A stretch of DNA of 64,000 nucleotides, taken from assembly GCA_910579105.1 (NCBI GenBank), contig CAJTRT010000006.1, forward strand, positions 1 through 64,000, read 5' to 3'. Below, in pieces: positions 51,795 to 59,864 of the stretch; position 1 is the stretch's first letter, and each line of letters starts with the position of its first letter. The notes below the pieces were generated by a model. The model saw only the letters and a program-made list of their open reading frames with translations. It was not told where the DNA came from and did no database searches. This stretch comes from an uncultured Muribaculaceae bacterium. Lineage in GTDB: Bacteria > Bacteroidota > Bacteroidia > Bacteroidales > Muribaculaceae. Position numbers and translations under genes: made by a program.

Positions 51795-51839
51795 CCGGCC
51801 CGTTTTGTCGGGCCGGTGCGCGGTTGAACGGCAAAATTA
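51795..51839 (-). promoter_or_regulatory. Promoter element and leader hairpin of coaX
   Basis: On the minus strand, TAATTTTG at 51832-51839 fits the -7 consensus (no clear -33 box). Between it and the start codon is a perfect 8-bp hairpin, CCGGCCCG-TTTTGT-CGGGCCGG (51795-51816), ending 13 nt before the ATG, close enough to affect ribosome access. Confidence 0.45.
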
Positions 51840-52012
51840 CAAAATCCCCTCCATTTACGCTCATTCCGCCCCCTTAAATTTTCCAAAACCGCCCGTTCAG
51901 GAGCTGTTGCCGGGAGCCATTGTGGTTCAGGGGCTGACGCGCCGGGCCGCGGGCGTATGCTTAAAAAACATAAAAGGGGCTGTATGGCGCGCCGCGGGAG
52001 GGGAAATTTTCG

Positions 52013-52020
52013 TATTTTTG
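52013..52020 (+). promoter_or_regulatory. Candidate -7 element for pfkA
   Basis: TATTTTTG, 32 bp before the ATG. No -33 box is seen at the usual distance. Confidence 0.45.
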
Positions 52021-52051
52021 TGGTTTAAAACATCAACATACTTTTCCCGCT

Positions 52052-53032
52052 ATGTCAGAAATCAAATGCATAGGCATCCTTACCTCCGGGGGCGACGCTC
52101 CCGGAATGAACGCCGCGATCCGCGCCGTCACCCGTTCGGCCATATTCAGCGGTTTCAAAGTCAAGGGTATATATCGCGGATACAAGGGTCTCATAACCGA
52201 CGAGATCGTTGAGTTCTCGACCGCCAATGTCTCTAACATCATACAGCGCGGCGGCACGATTCTCAAAACCGCCCGATGCAAGGAGTTCCAGACACCCGAG
52301 GGGCGCCAGCTCGCCTATGACACCCTACGTTCCCACGGGATCGACGCCCTGGTGGTGATCGGTGGCGACGGTTCCCTGACGGGCGCGCGCATCTTCGCCA
52401 ACGAGTTCAACTTCCCGATCATAGGCCTGCCGGGCACTATCGACAACGACCTCTACGGCACCGACCACACCATAGGCTACGACACGGCCCTGAACACCAT
52501 CATGGAGTGCGTCGACAAGATCCGCGACACGGCGACCTCGCACGAGCGCCTGTTCTTCGTGGAGGTCATGGGGCGCGACGCCGGCTTCCTCGCTCTCAAC
52601 GGCGCGATCGCCGCCGGGGCCGAGGCCGCGATCATCCCGGAGATCTCCACGCAGACCGACCAGCTCGCCGAGCTGATACAGAACGGTTTCCGCAAGAGCA
52701 AGAACTCGTCGATCGTGCTGGTGGCCGAAAGCCCCGTCACGGGGGGCGCCATGGGCATAGCCAAGCGCGTCGAGGAGGAGTACCCCGAGTACGACGTGCG
52801 CGTCTCCATCCTGGGCCACCTCCAGCGCGGCGGTTCGCCGACGGCCTGCGACCGCATCCTGGCCTCCCGCATGGGCGCGGCGGCGATCGACGCCCTGCTC
52901 GACGACCAGCGCAACGTTATGATCGGCATAAAGAACGACGAGATTGTCTACGTCCCCTTCTCGAAAGCCATCAAGAACGACAAGCCCATCAACCAGGAAC
53001 TCCTGAACACCCTGCGGAGACTGTCAATATAA
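52052..53032 (+). CDS. pfkA: ATP-dependent 6-phosphofructokinase
   Basis: A 326-residue glycolytic enzyme. Motifs: [60 protein letters not shown] (catalytic Asp in TIDND), [12 protein letters not shown] and [12 protein letters not shown]. The GGDGS sequence is that of ATP-dependent rather than pyrophosphate-dependent enzymes. The length matches the bacterial homotetramer subunit. Confidence 0.97.
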   Translation: MSEIKCIGILTSGGDAPGMNAAIRAVTRSAIFSGFKVKGIYRGYKGLITDEIVEFSTANVSNIIQRGGTILKTARCKEFQTPEGRQLAYDTLRSHGIDALVVIGGDGSLTGARIFANEFNFPIIGLPGTIDNDLYGTDHTIGYDTALNTIMECVDKIRDTATSHERLFFVEVMGRDAGFLALNGAIAAGAEAAIIPEISTQTDQLAELIQNGFRKSKNSSIVLVAESPVTGGAMGIAKRVEEEYPEYDVRVSILGHLQRGGSPTACDRILASRMGAAAIDALLDDQRNVMIGIKNDEIVYVPFSKAIKNDKPINQELLNTLRRLSI

Positions 53033-53072
53033 CAGCCCTTTCAGCGCCAAGCAGAAAGAACGCACATTCCTT

Positions 53073-53153
53073 GTAGGGACATGCCTTTGGCATGTCGGGA
53101 TGAATCACCTGTGAACCGGGGGCTCCTTCAACGTGCCAAAGGCACGTCCCTAC
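53073..53153. repeat. BIME: inverted pair of REP-like units
   Basis: GTAGGGAC-ATGCCTTTGGCATGT (53073-53095) and an inverted copy with the stem GTGCC/GGCAC (53131-53153), between pfkA and argS. Same pair type as at 42712-42787. Confidence 0.85.
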
Positions 53154-53218
53154 ATAAAGGCGCAAAATACTTTCAGTCTGCGTTATAACAGCGTTAAACA
53201 ACACTGCCTAAGTAACAT

Positions 53219-55009
53219 ATGTCAATAGACCAGATTATCGCAGAAGGCACAGCCAAGGCCGTAAAGGCTCTCTATGGCGTTGATGCCGATCCCTCCTCGA
53301 TTGTTCCCCAGGCTACCCGGAAGGAGTTCGAGGGGAACCTTACCGTAGTTGTCTTCCCCTGGGTGAAGGCCGCCCGCAAGGCTCCCGAGGCTGTCGGGAC
53401 GGAAATCGGACAGTGGCTCGCGGAAAACGAGCCGGCGGTTGCCCGCTTCAACACCGTCAAGGGGTTCCTGAACATCGTGGTGGAGCCGACTTACTGGAAC
53501 AAGGTGCTGGGCCACATAGCCGCCACCCCGGACTACGGAATGGCCCCCGTCACCGACGCGTCGCCGCTGGTGATGGTGGAGTACTCCTCGCCAAACACCA
53601 ACAAGCCCCTCCACCTGGGCCACGTCCGCAACAACCTGCTTGGCTACTCGCTGAGCCGCATCCTCGAGGCGTGCGGCAACAGGGTGGTCAAGACCAACAT
53701 CGTCAACGACCGCGGCATACACATCTGCAAGTCGATGCTCGCCTGGCAGAAGTGGGGCGACGGAGCCACCCCCGAGTCGACCGGCAAGAAGGGCGACCAT
53801 CTGATCGGCGATTTCTATGTGCTTTTCGACAAGCATTACCGCGCCGAGGTCAAGGAGATCGCCGAGCGCGAGAACATCCCCGCCGAGGAGGCCGAGAAGC
53901 GCTCGACGCTGATGGCCGAGGCCCGCGACATGCTGCGCCGCTGGGAGGCCGGCGACCCGGAGACGCGGGCCCTCTGGGAGCGTATGAACTCCTGGGTGTA
54001 CGCCGGCTTCGACCAGACCTACAAGCGCCTCGGCGTTGACTTCGACAAAATATATTACGAGAGCCAGACCTACCTCGAGGGTAAGGAGAAGGTGCTCGAA
54101 GGGCTCGAGAAAGGGCTGATGTACCGCAAGGAGGACGGCTCCGTGTGGGCCGACCTCACCGCCGAGGGGCTTGACCACAAGCTGCTCCTCCGCGCCGACG
54201 GCACCTCGGTCTACATGACCCAGGACATCGGCACCGCCAAGCTCCGCTTCCGCGACTATCCGATCGACCGCATGATCTACGTTGTGGGCAACGAGCAGAA
54301 CTACCACTTCCAGGTGCTGTCGCTGCTGCTCGACCGCCTCGGTTTCAAGTGGGGCAAGGACCTGGTGCACTTCTCCTACGGCATGGTGGAGCTTCCCGAG
54401 GGCAAGATGAAGAGCCGCGAGGGGACCGTGGTGGATGCCGACGACCTCATGGAGGAGATGGTCTCCGGGGCCCGCGAGGTATCCCGCGAGATGGACAAGC
54501 TCCAGGGTCTCAGCGAGGAAGAGGTGGCCGAGATTGCCGAGACCGTCGGCATGGGCGCGCTGAAATACTTCCTTCTGAAGGTCGACCCCCGCAAGAACAT
54601 GCTCTTCAACCCCAAGGAGTCGATCGACTTCAACGGCAACACGGGGCCGTTCATCCAGTACACCTACGCCCGCATCCGCTCGGTGCTCCGCAAGGCCGCC
54701 GAGAAGGGGTTCGCCATAGGGGACTACTCGAAAGTGGCCCCCAACGACAAGGAGATAGCCCTGATACAGGCGCTGGCCGATTTCCCCGCCATTGTGCGGG
54801 AGGCCGGCCGCTCGTTCTCCCCGGCGCTGATTGCGAACTACGCCTACGACCTGGTGAAGCAGTTCAACCAGTTCTACCACGACTACACCATCCTGGGCGA
54901 GGAGGACGAGCAGACGCGCTCGCTGCGCCTGGCGCTCTGCGACCAGACCTCGCGGGTGGTGAAGGCGGCGATGGGGCTGCTCGGGATCGCTGTGCCGGAA
55001 CGGATGTAA
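53219..55009 (+). CDS. argS: Arginyl-tRNA synthetase
   Basis: A 596-residue class I synthetase. The N-terminal Add-1 domain (about 1-110) is followed by the HIGH equivalent in EYSSPNTNKPLHLGHVRNNLL and the KMSKS equivalent in GKMKSREGTVVDADDL, then the DALR anticodon domain at the C-terminus (YDLVKQFNQFYHDYTIL to the end). Length and motif order are normal. A family H element follows the stop codon. Confidence 0.97.
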   Translation: MSIDQIIAEGTAKAVKALYGVDADPSSIVPQATRKEFEGNLTVVVFPWVKAARKAPEAVGTEIGQWLAENEPAVARFNTVKGFLNIVVEPTYWNKVLGHIAATPDYGMAPVTDASPLVMVEYSSPNTNKPLHLGHVRNNLLGYSLSRILEACGNRVVKTNIVNDRGIHICKSMLAWQKWGDGATPESTGKKGDHLIGDFYVLFDKHYRAEVKEIAERENIPAEEAEKRSTLMAEARDMLRRWEAGDPETRALWERMNSWVYAGFDQTYKRLGVDFDKIYYESQTYLEGKEKVLEGLEKGLMYRKEDGSVWADLTAEGLDHKLLLRADGTSVYMTQDIGTAKLRFRDYPIDRMIYVVGNEQNYHFQVLSLLLDRLGFKWGKDLVHFSYGMVELPEGKMKSREGTVVDADDLMEEMVSGAREVSREMDKLQGLSEEEVAEIAETVGMGALKYFLLKVDPRKNMLFNPKESIDFNGNTGPFIQYTYARIRSVLRKAAEKGFAIGDYSKVAPNDKEIALIQALADFPAIVREAGRSFSPALIANYAYDLVKQFNQFYHDYTILGEEDEQTRSLRLALCDQTSRVVKAAMGLLGIAVPERM

Positions 55010-55029
55010 GCCCGTTCGTTCGTCGGGCT

Positions 55030-55162
55030 GTGATAGCGGACCGTCTGGGTCGTCGCCGCAGGCACTCGGCTTCGGTCACGGTCCTGAGACCGCTCCCGAC
55101 AGCCTCGGCCTCCGGCTCCTACCATCCGGACCACTCTGACAGCCCTCCCCGCCATCCGGGCG
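55030..55162 (+). repeat. Family H element
   Basis: About 130 bp beginning GTGATAGCGGACCGTCTGGG, 20 bp after argS. It contains the hairpin CGGTC-CTGA-GACCG (55079-55092), the AGCC...GGCT arms and CATCCGGG at the end. Confidence 0.8.
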
Positions 55163-55202
55163 GAATGTGGTGCTGCCTTTGCTTTAACGGGGTTAGCCTT
55201 AT

Positions 55203-55235
55203 GTAGGGACGCAACAAGCCGATTGTTATTGCGTC
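55203..55235 (+). repeat. REP variant with a different stem
   Basis: The GTAGGGAC foot is followed by GACGCAA...TTGCGTC instead of the usual stems. It is a single unit between argS and the Bax-inhibitor gene. Confidence 0.65.
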
Positions 55236-55308
55236 ATCTGAATCGCCGGGGCTGAACTTCCGAACCTGTGATTTTGTATTAAATGTTGAATTAAACAAGT
55301 TTAAGAAT

Positions 55309-56028
55309 ATGAGTTATTATCAGACTGACTATTACGACGGACGCAACCCGCAGTCGCTCGACGCGAAGGTATCGAGCGTGATGAAGTCGGTTTACGTCAA
55401 GATGTTCCTGGCGCTCCTTGTGACCGCCGCCACCGCCTGGCTCGCTTCCGCCTGGGGCACCGAGGCCAACGTGGCCTACTATATCGCGACCCACACATGG
55501 GTCTACTGGGGCCTGGCCATCTTCGAGCTCGGGCTGGTGTTCTTCATCACCGCGCGCCTCAACAAGCTCTCACCGGCAATGTCTACGGGGCTGTTCTACC
55601 TTTTCGCGATCGTCAACGGCCTGACGCTGTCGATTATCTTCCTGGCTTTCAGCTTTGCCAGCATCTTCAAGACTTTCCTGATCACCGCCGGTGTGTTCGG
55701 CGCTATGAGCGTCTACGGCTATTTCACCAACCGCGACCTGACGAAGATCGGCTCGCTGCTCTATATGGCGCTCTTCGGGCTGATCATCCTCTGCGTTGTC
55801 AACATGTTCTGGGCCAACTCTACCCTCGACTGGATTGTCAGCGGTCTGGGAGTGCTGATCTTTATCGGCCTCACAGCCTGGGACACGCAGAAAATCAAGC
55901 AGATGACCCAGCAGTATCCCGCCATGGCCGACGGCCGCCTGGCCACCTGGGGCGCGCTGAGCCTCTACCTGGACTTCATCAACCTGTTCCTCTACCTGCT
56001 CCGCTTCTTCGGGAGCAGCCGCGATTGA
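55309..56028 (+). CDS. Bax inhibitor-1/YccA-family membrane protein
   Basis: A 239-residue protein with seven hydrophobic segments and the late TAWDTQKIKQM motif of the family. The short N-terminus (MSYYQTDYYDGRNPQS) is cytosolic. Members act as pH-sensitive ion leak proteins or bind the FtsH protease; the role here is unknown. A family H element lies 5 bp after the stop. Confidence 0.9.
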   Translation: MSYYQTDYYDGRNPQSLDAKVSSVMKSVYVKMFLALLVTAATAWLASAWGTEANVAYYIATHTWVYWGLAIFELGLVFFITARLNKLSPAMSTGLFYLFAIVNGLTLSIIFLAFSFASIFKTFLITAGVFGAMSVYGYFTNRDLTKIGSLLYMALFGLIILCVVNMFWANSTLDWIVSGLGVLIFIGLTAWDTQKIKQMTQQYPAMADGRLATWGALSLYLDFINLFLYLLRFFGSSRD

Positions 56029-56032
56029 GGGG

Positions 56033-56165
56033 CGTGATAGCGGCCCGTCTGGGTCGTCGCCGCGGGCACTCGGCTTCGGTCACGGTCCTGAGACCGCTCC
56101 CGTCAGCCTCGGCCCGTGGCTCCTACCATCCGGACCACTCTGACGCCCCTCCGCCATCCGGGAGG
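56033..56165 (+). repeat. Family H element
   Basis: Begins GTGATAGCGGCCCGTCTGGG just after the YccA-family stop. The hairpin CGGTC-CTGA-GACCG is at 56083-56096. The segment AGCC-T-CGG-C-CCG-T-GGCT forms a longer stem than in the other copies. It is followed by three CATCCGGG-type short repeats. Confidence 0.8.
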
Positions 56166-56278
56166 ACGTTCCTCAGCCATCCGGGTGGAAAGTTCCTCAG
56201 TCCTCCGGGAGGAAGGTCTATCAGTCCTTCATCCGGGAGAGAACTGGTTCCCGCGGATGGTATTGAATGAATTCAAAC

Positions 56279-56359
56279 GTAGGGACGCACGGCCCGTGCG
56301 TCCGCATTTCCAGGTTGATTCCCATCTGGTTGGCGGACGCACGGGCCGTGCGTCCCTAC
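56279..56359. repeat. BIME: inverted pair of REP-like units, GCAC/GTGC stem
   Basis: GTAGGGAC-GCACGGCCCGTGC-GTCC (56279-56303) and its inverted partner (56335-56359), 31 bp apart. The stem GCAC/GTGC replaces the GCGGC/GCCGC of the commonest type. Confidence 0.85.
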
Positions 56360-56447
56360 GTTGGTGTGGAGGGCTCGCGCGCCGTGTCAGGGGCGGGACG
56401 GGAGGCGTAGGGGCGGTCGAGGAGGTGGAAGCAGTGTTGGTGGCAGC
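56329..56447 (-). pseudogene. Duplicated fragment: licD 3' end plus REP unit
   Basis: About 120 bp nearly identical to 57219-57345, which covers a REP unit and the last codons of licD. On the minus strand it still reads HLLDRPYASRP like the licD end HLLDLDHPYASHP, with two small internal deletions (10 and 6 bp). It marks the far border of the AT-rich two-gene islet at 56466-57093. Confidence 0.8.
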
Positions 56448-56465
56448 CTTGAATATGGCGTGCTA

Positions 56466-56960
56466 TTAAAAGGAGTATTTATGGGATAGGTGTTCTATGA
56501 CAAGATGGATGACGGGTGCGTGTTTTATTCGATAGAATACACGAGCAAAAGTCTGGTAGCCTTGAGGCCCAACAATAATATCTCTTGATTCTATACCCAT
56601 AGCGGTTAACTTGGGGATTTTACGTTGGTAAAAATATTCAAACAGGCTCCATCTGTATTGCTCGGAGGTCATATCAGAGTGATGTGTTTCCAAGGGCTCT
56701 GTTGAGCAGATGAACGAGAACACCGCATTATGAAAAATGGAGAATTGTTCGATCAACCAGTGGCACATCTTAAAGAACGCGCATAAGCTCAGCGGCATAT
56801 CAAGATTTAGTTTGTTTATCGCGATATCCGCAATATCCAAATCCGCAAATTCGGTAGGGATTTGAAATGTGCCTACTTTATCGTTGTCTTCATAAAAACT
56901 GAGGACAACCACTAAATGATTGCCCTCATTATCGGGAATGATAGTTTCTATCGACTCCAT
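56466..56960 (-). CDS. Protein of unknown function, second gene of a TA-like pair
   Basis: A 164-residue protein, clearly more AT-rich than its neighbours. It begins MESIETIIPDNEGNHLVVVLSF and contains TFQIPTEFADLDIADIAINKL, CAFFKMCHWLIEQF and VGPQGYQTFARVFYRIKHAP. I recall comparable proteins as frequent accessory genes in Bacteroidales, paired with a short upstream ORF. It overlaps that ORF (56929-57093) by 32 bp. A toxin-like role is inference from gene arrangement only. Confidence 0.65.
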   Translation of the reverse strand: MESIETIIPDNEGNHLVVVLSFYEDNDKVGTFQIPTEFADLDIADIAINKLNLDMPLSLCAFFKMCHWLIEQFSIFHNAVFSFICSTEPLETHHSDMTSEQYRWSLFEYFYQRKIPKLTAMGIESRDIIVGPQGYQTFARVFYRIKHAPVIHLVIEHLSHKYSF

Positions 56961-57093
56961 TACCGTTAATTAGTTTACGGTATTTATCACAAATTTTTTT
57001 CATGCGCTCCTTCTTTTGCTGTTGCGCTTTCTCTATGAAAGCGACCAACTCCCTGGAAGGATTGGGAATTCTGATAGTGTTTGTCGTCTCCAT
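56929..57093 (-). CDS. Small 54-residue protein, first gene of the TA-like pair
   Basis: Encodes METTNTIRIPNPSRELVAFI, then a Lys/Gln-rich helix (EKAQQQKKERMKKICDKYRK). It begins 20 bp downstream of a perfect promoter and overlaps the next gene by 32 bp in another frame. A short N-terminal IPNPSxxLxxF strand plus basic helix recalls small antitoxin-like proteins; the function is not shown. Confidence 0.6.
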   Translation of the reverse strand: METTNTIRIPNPSRELVAFIEKAQQQKKERMKKICDKYRKLINGNGVDRNYHSR

Positions 57094-57112
57094 ATTCTAA
57101 GTGTTTATACAG

Positions 57113-57143
57113 CAAAGTTAAGTCAATTGTTTTGATTATGCAA
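57113..57143 (-). promoter_or_regulatory. Promoter of the TA-like pair
   Basis: On the minus strand: TTG (57141-57143), a 20-bp spacer and TAACTTTG (57113-57120). The ATG at 57093 follows 20 bp after the -7 box, so the leader is only about a dozen bases. Confidence 0.75.
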
Positions 57144-57218
57144 CTTTTGCGAGTGCTAATAATCATGTTGTTCAAAAGATTAACACTTATCTTGGCTTTT
57201 TAGTTTTACACAAGGCGA

Positions 57219-57345
57219 GTTGGCGGACGCACGGGCCGTGCGTCCCTACGTTGGTGTGGAGGGCTCGGGCGGCGTGTCAGGGGCGGGGCACGGCGGGATG
57301 GGAGGCGTAGGGGTGGTCGAGGTCCAGGAGGTGGAAGCGGTGCTG
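57219..57345 (-). repeat. Second copy of the duplication flanking the TA-like islet
   Basis: Holds a REP-like unit with GCAC/GTGC stem (57225-57249) and the last 23 codons of the intact licD gene. It matches 56329-56447 in the same orientation, so the islet lies between direct repeats. Confidence 0.8.
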
Positions 57346-58098
57346 GTGGCGGCGGTCGGCGGGGGGGAGGGCCATGTAGTCGCCGTAGGTGTGGGCGAGG
57401 TATTTCTCCGGCTCGGCGAAGGTCATGAAGGGGATTCCTTCGAAGAGGATCTCGCGTGCGGGCTCGACCCACTCTTTGGGGATGGCGCCGCGGGCGCCGT
57501 TGTCGTGCTCGACCACTGAGGGGGAGGTTTCGTAGGGGTATTCGCGGAAGATTTGTTGCAGCTTTTCGTGGAGGCCGCGCCGGGTGAAGAGGCGTCGGGT
57601 GAGCAGCGGCGCCCAGCTCGATGGGCCGCGGCCGTGGCGGTAGGGGTCGCGGTAGATGAGGTAGAGTGCGCGGCGGTAGAACTTGTAGCGGGCGAAGTGT
57701 GAGCGTCGCGCGGGGGCGCTGTCGGTCATGCCGTCGAGTGGGAACACGTCGATGTAGATGCCTCCGAGGTAGCCGAAGTGCTTGCTTTCGACGAGGGTTG
57801 TGCCGGCGTCCTGTATCTTGCCGAACGGGAATGGATAGTCGGGGTCGTTCTCGGGACCGATCATCTCGAGGTGCGGGGGGAGCCACTCCTTCCAGTGCTT
57901 CACCAGCCGGTCGTAGTCGGGTCGGGGCATGGCTATGTCGAGGTCGTCGTCCCAGGGGATGAATCCTCCGTGGCGCACGGCTCCGAGGAGCGTTCCGGCG
58001 ATTATGTAGTATCTGAGGCCGCGCTGGCGGCATGCGGCGTCGACTGCTTGCAGGATTTTGAGCAACCGCAGTTGCAGGGGGCGTATCTCGTAGTCCAT
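57277..58098 (-). CDS. LicD-family phosphotransferase
   Basis: A 273-residue protein with the LicD nucleotidyltransferase-like motif YYIIAGTLLGAVRHGGFIPW followed by DDDLDIAMPRPDYDRL, the metal-binding Asp cluster (residues about 34-65). Relatives transfer phosphocholine or similar groups to surface glycans. FGKIQDAGTTLVE and YIDVFPLDG are also typical. It starts 10 bp after the GT39-type gene, so the two probably act on the same envelope glycan. Confidence 0.9.
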   Translation of the reverse strand: MDYEIRPLQLRLLKILQAVDAACRQRGLRYYIIAGTLLGAVRHGGFIPWDDDLDIAMPRPDYDRLVKHWKEWLPPHLEMIGPENDPDYPFPFGKIQDAGTTLVESKHFGYLGGIYIDVFPLDGMTDSAPARRSHFARYKFYRRALYLIYRDPYRHGRGPSSWAPLLTRRLFTRRGLHEKLQQIFREYPYETSPSVVEHDNGARGAIPKEWVEPAREILFEGIPFMTFAEPEKYLAHTYGDYMALPPADRRHQHRFHLLDLDHPYASHPAVPRP

Positions 58099-58108
58099 AT
58101 GGGGGATG

Positions 58109-59830
58109 TCAGAGGGTGAGCGGGTTGAGGCGGTAGACGAGCACGGGGGACCGCAGGTCGGAGCTGCGGCGCGGCCAGCGCATCACGACGCGCCGCGGCA
58201 GGTCGGCGGGGAGCATGCGGTTGAAGGCGGCGGAGTCGCGGCGCGCCACCAGCACGAGGCCCTGCGAGGGGGTGTGGCGTGCCACGCGGGCGCTGTCGAG
58301 GACGGTCATGCCGTCGGCGGTGTAGAAGTTTACCTGGTAGAAGCGGAGCATGCGGTCGTCAACGTAGCTGTAAAGCGGCTCTCCGGGGAGCGCCCTCGCG
58401 GCCACGGCCTGTGCCAGGGGGTAGTCGCTCTTTGGGTTGAGCGCGGCGGGCTGTATGGCCGCGGAGAAGACCCAGTAGATGAGCATTACGTCGATCATCG
58501 TCCACTGCGCGATCTGCCGGTTCTGCCCGCGGGCCATCACCTTGATGGTGGAGCAGCATACCATCAGGCAGAGGCAGCAGGCCATGGGGGCTGCGAAGTC
58601 CGCGCCGAGCATCCTTAGCTCGCCCAGGGAGGCGTCGACCGCCGGGTGTGAGGCCCAGGCAGGGAGCCATCCGAAAAGGGCGCAGAGGAGCAGCAGTGGC
58701 ACGATGGTGCCCAGCAGCGCGATGATCCAGCCGAAGGCTTTGAGAATGCGGGTGGTCTTTCCGGCGAGCCAGCGGATGTAGAACGCGAGCCAGTAGGCCA
58801 GGAAGGGGTACATGGGTAGCAGGTACACTCCGCGCTTGCTCTGGGGGACGCAGTAGAACATGAACACCACCAGGCAGGCGCAGAGCGCCAGCAGCCCGGC
58901 GGGGTCGTCGTTGACGAGGTCGCGCCATTTGAGTTTCAGGATTCCGTAGCGGAACTTGCGCCAGGCGAAGAGCGAGATGAGCGCCAGCAGGGTCCAGGGG
59001 GCCATTCCGGCGGGGAGCATGGCGAAGTAGTACCATATGCCGTTCTTGTGGGAGTCATATGACATCTGCCCGGTGAAGCGGCCGAAATTTTCCTCCAACA
59101 CCAGTCGGAGGAACTCCTCGCCTCCCTGGCGGTAGGCGAGGAGATACCATAGGGCCGGCAGTAGCAATGAGAGGAGGCCGCTGAGTGCCAGCGTTATGAA
59201 CGTGTGCCAGAAGGGGTCGCGCTGCAAGAGCCTCCAAAGGCCTATCACGAGGCAGGGGATGAGCATCCCGACGGGGCCTTTCGTCAGCACGGCGAGCGAC
59301 ATCATCAGTATGCCGGTCCAGGGGAGCTGCCAGCGTCCCGGCTGGCGCTCCCAGTGGCGCGCCATGGCGAGTATGGCCAGCACGGTGAAGCAGCACAGGA
59401 GCATGTCGACACGGCAGGATGTCGCGGCGCGGTGTACCTCGAAGGCGGTCATCGTTATGAAGGCGGTGACCGTTCCGAGACCGACTGTGGCGCGACGGCA
59501 GTAGAAGCGGAACACGCATATAATCATCGCCGTGGCGGCGAGGGCCGAGGGGAGGCGGCTGAGATATTCCGTGACGTGCCCCCCGTTGAGCCATCCGAGC
59601 GCGGCGATGATCCAGGCGAGCATGGGTGGCTTGTATGGGATGTCGTCACCGACGCTCACGGGGAGTATCCAGTTTCCCTGCTGGAGCATCGAAAGGGCCA
59701 CCACGGCCTCTCTCGGTTCCCCTTTGGAGTAGAAAAGCGTCTGGCCGAGGAAGGCCGCGAACGTGACAAGGAGCAACCCGGCGAGCGCCAGGGTTGCCCC
59801 GTTGAAGGAGATTCCTACGGAACGTCTCAT
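58109..59830 (-). CDS. GT39/ArnT-like glycosyltransferase
   Basis: A 573-residue polytopic membrane protein with about twelve helices. The first periplasmic loop has FYSKGEPREAVVALSMLQQGNWILPV, the position of the catalytic acidic residue in GT-C enzymes of the ArnT/PMT type. MLTKGP-like VLTKGPVGMLIPCL follows. These enzymes transfer a sugar from a polyprenyl-phosphate donor to lipid A or protein. Acceptor is unknown. It is transcribed towards licD. Confidence 0.85.
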   Translation of the reverse strand: MRRSVGISFNGATLALAGLLLVTFAAFLGQTLFYSKGEPREAVVALSMLQQGNWILPVSVGDDIPYKPPMLAWIIAALGWLNGGHVTEYLSRLPSALAATAMIICVFRFYCRRATVGLGTVTAFITMTAFEVHRAATSCRVDMLLCCFTVLAILAMARHWERQPGRWQLPWTGILMMSLAVLTKGPVGMLIPCLVIGLWRLLQRDPFWHTFITLALSGLLSLLLPALWYLLAYRQGGEEFLRLVLEENFGRFTGQMSYDSHKNGIWYYFAMLPAGMAPWTLLALISLFAWRKFRYGILKLKWRDLVNDDPAGLLALCACLVVFMFYCVPQSKRGVYLLPMYPFLAYWLAFYIRWLAGKTTRILKAFGWIIALLGTIVPLLLLCALFGWLPAWASHPAVDASLGELRMLGADFAAPMACCLCLMVCCSTIKVMARGQNRQIAQWTMIDVMLIYWVFSAAIQPAALNPKSDYPLAQAVAARALPGEPLYSYVDDRMLRFYQVNFYTADGMTVLDSARVARHTPSQGLVLVARRDSAAFNRMLPADLPRRVVMRWPRRSSDLRSPVLVYRLNPLTL

Positions 59831-59864
59831 TTACAGATAGTTGAAACTTGATGTTATGACACCC

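Noticed and set aside
53222..54880. 552-codon antisense frame opposite argS
   Set aside because: Exact shadow of a conserved synthetase; its composition (Val/Leu/Gly/His-rich without motifs) is typical of antisense GC-rich frames.
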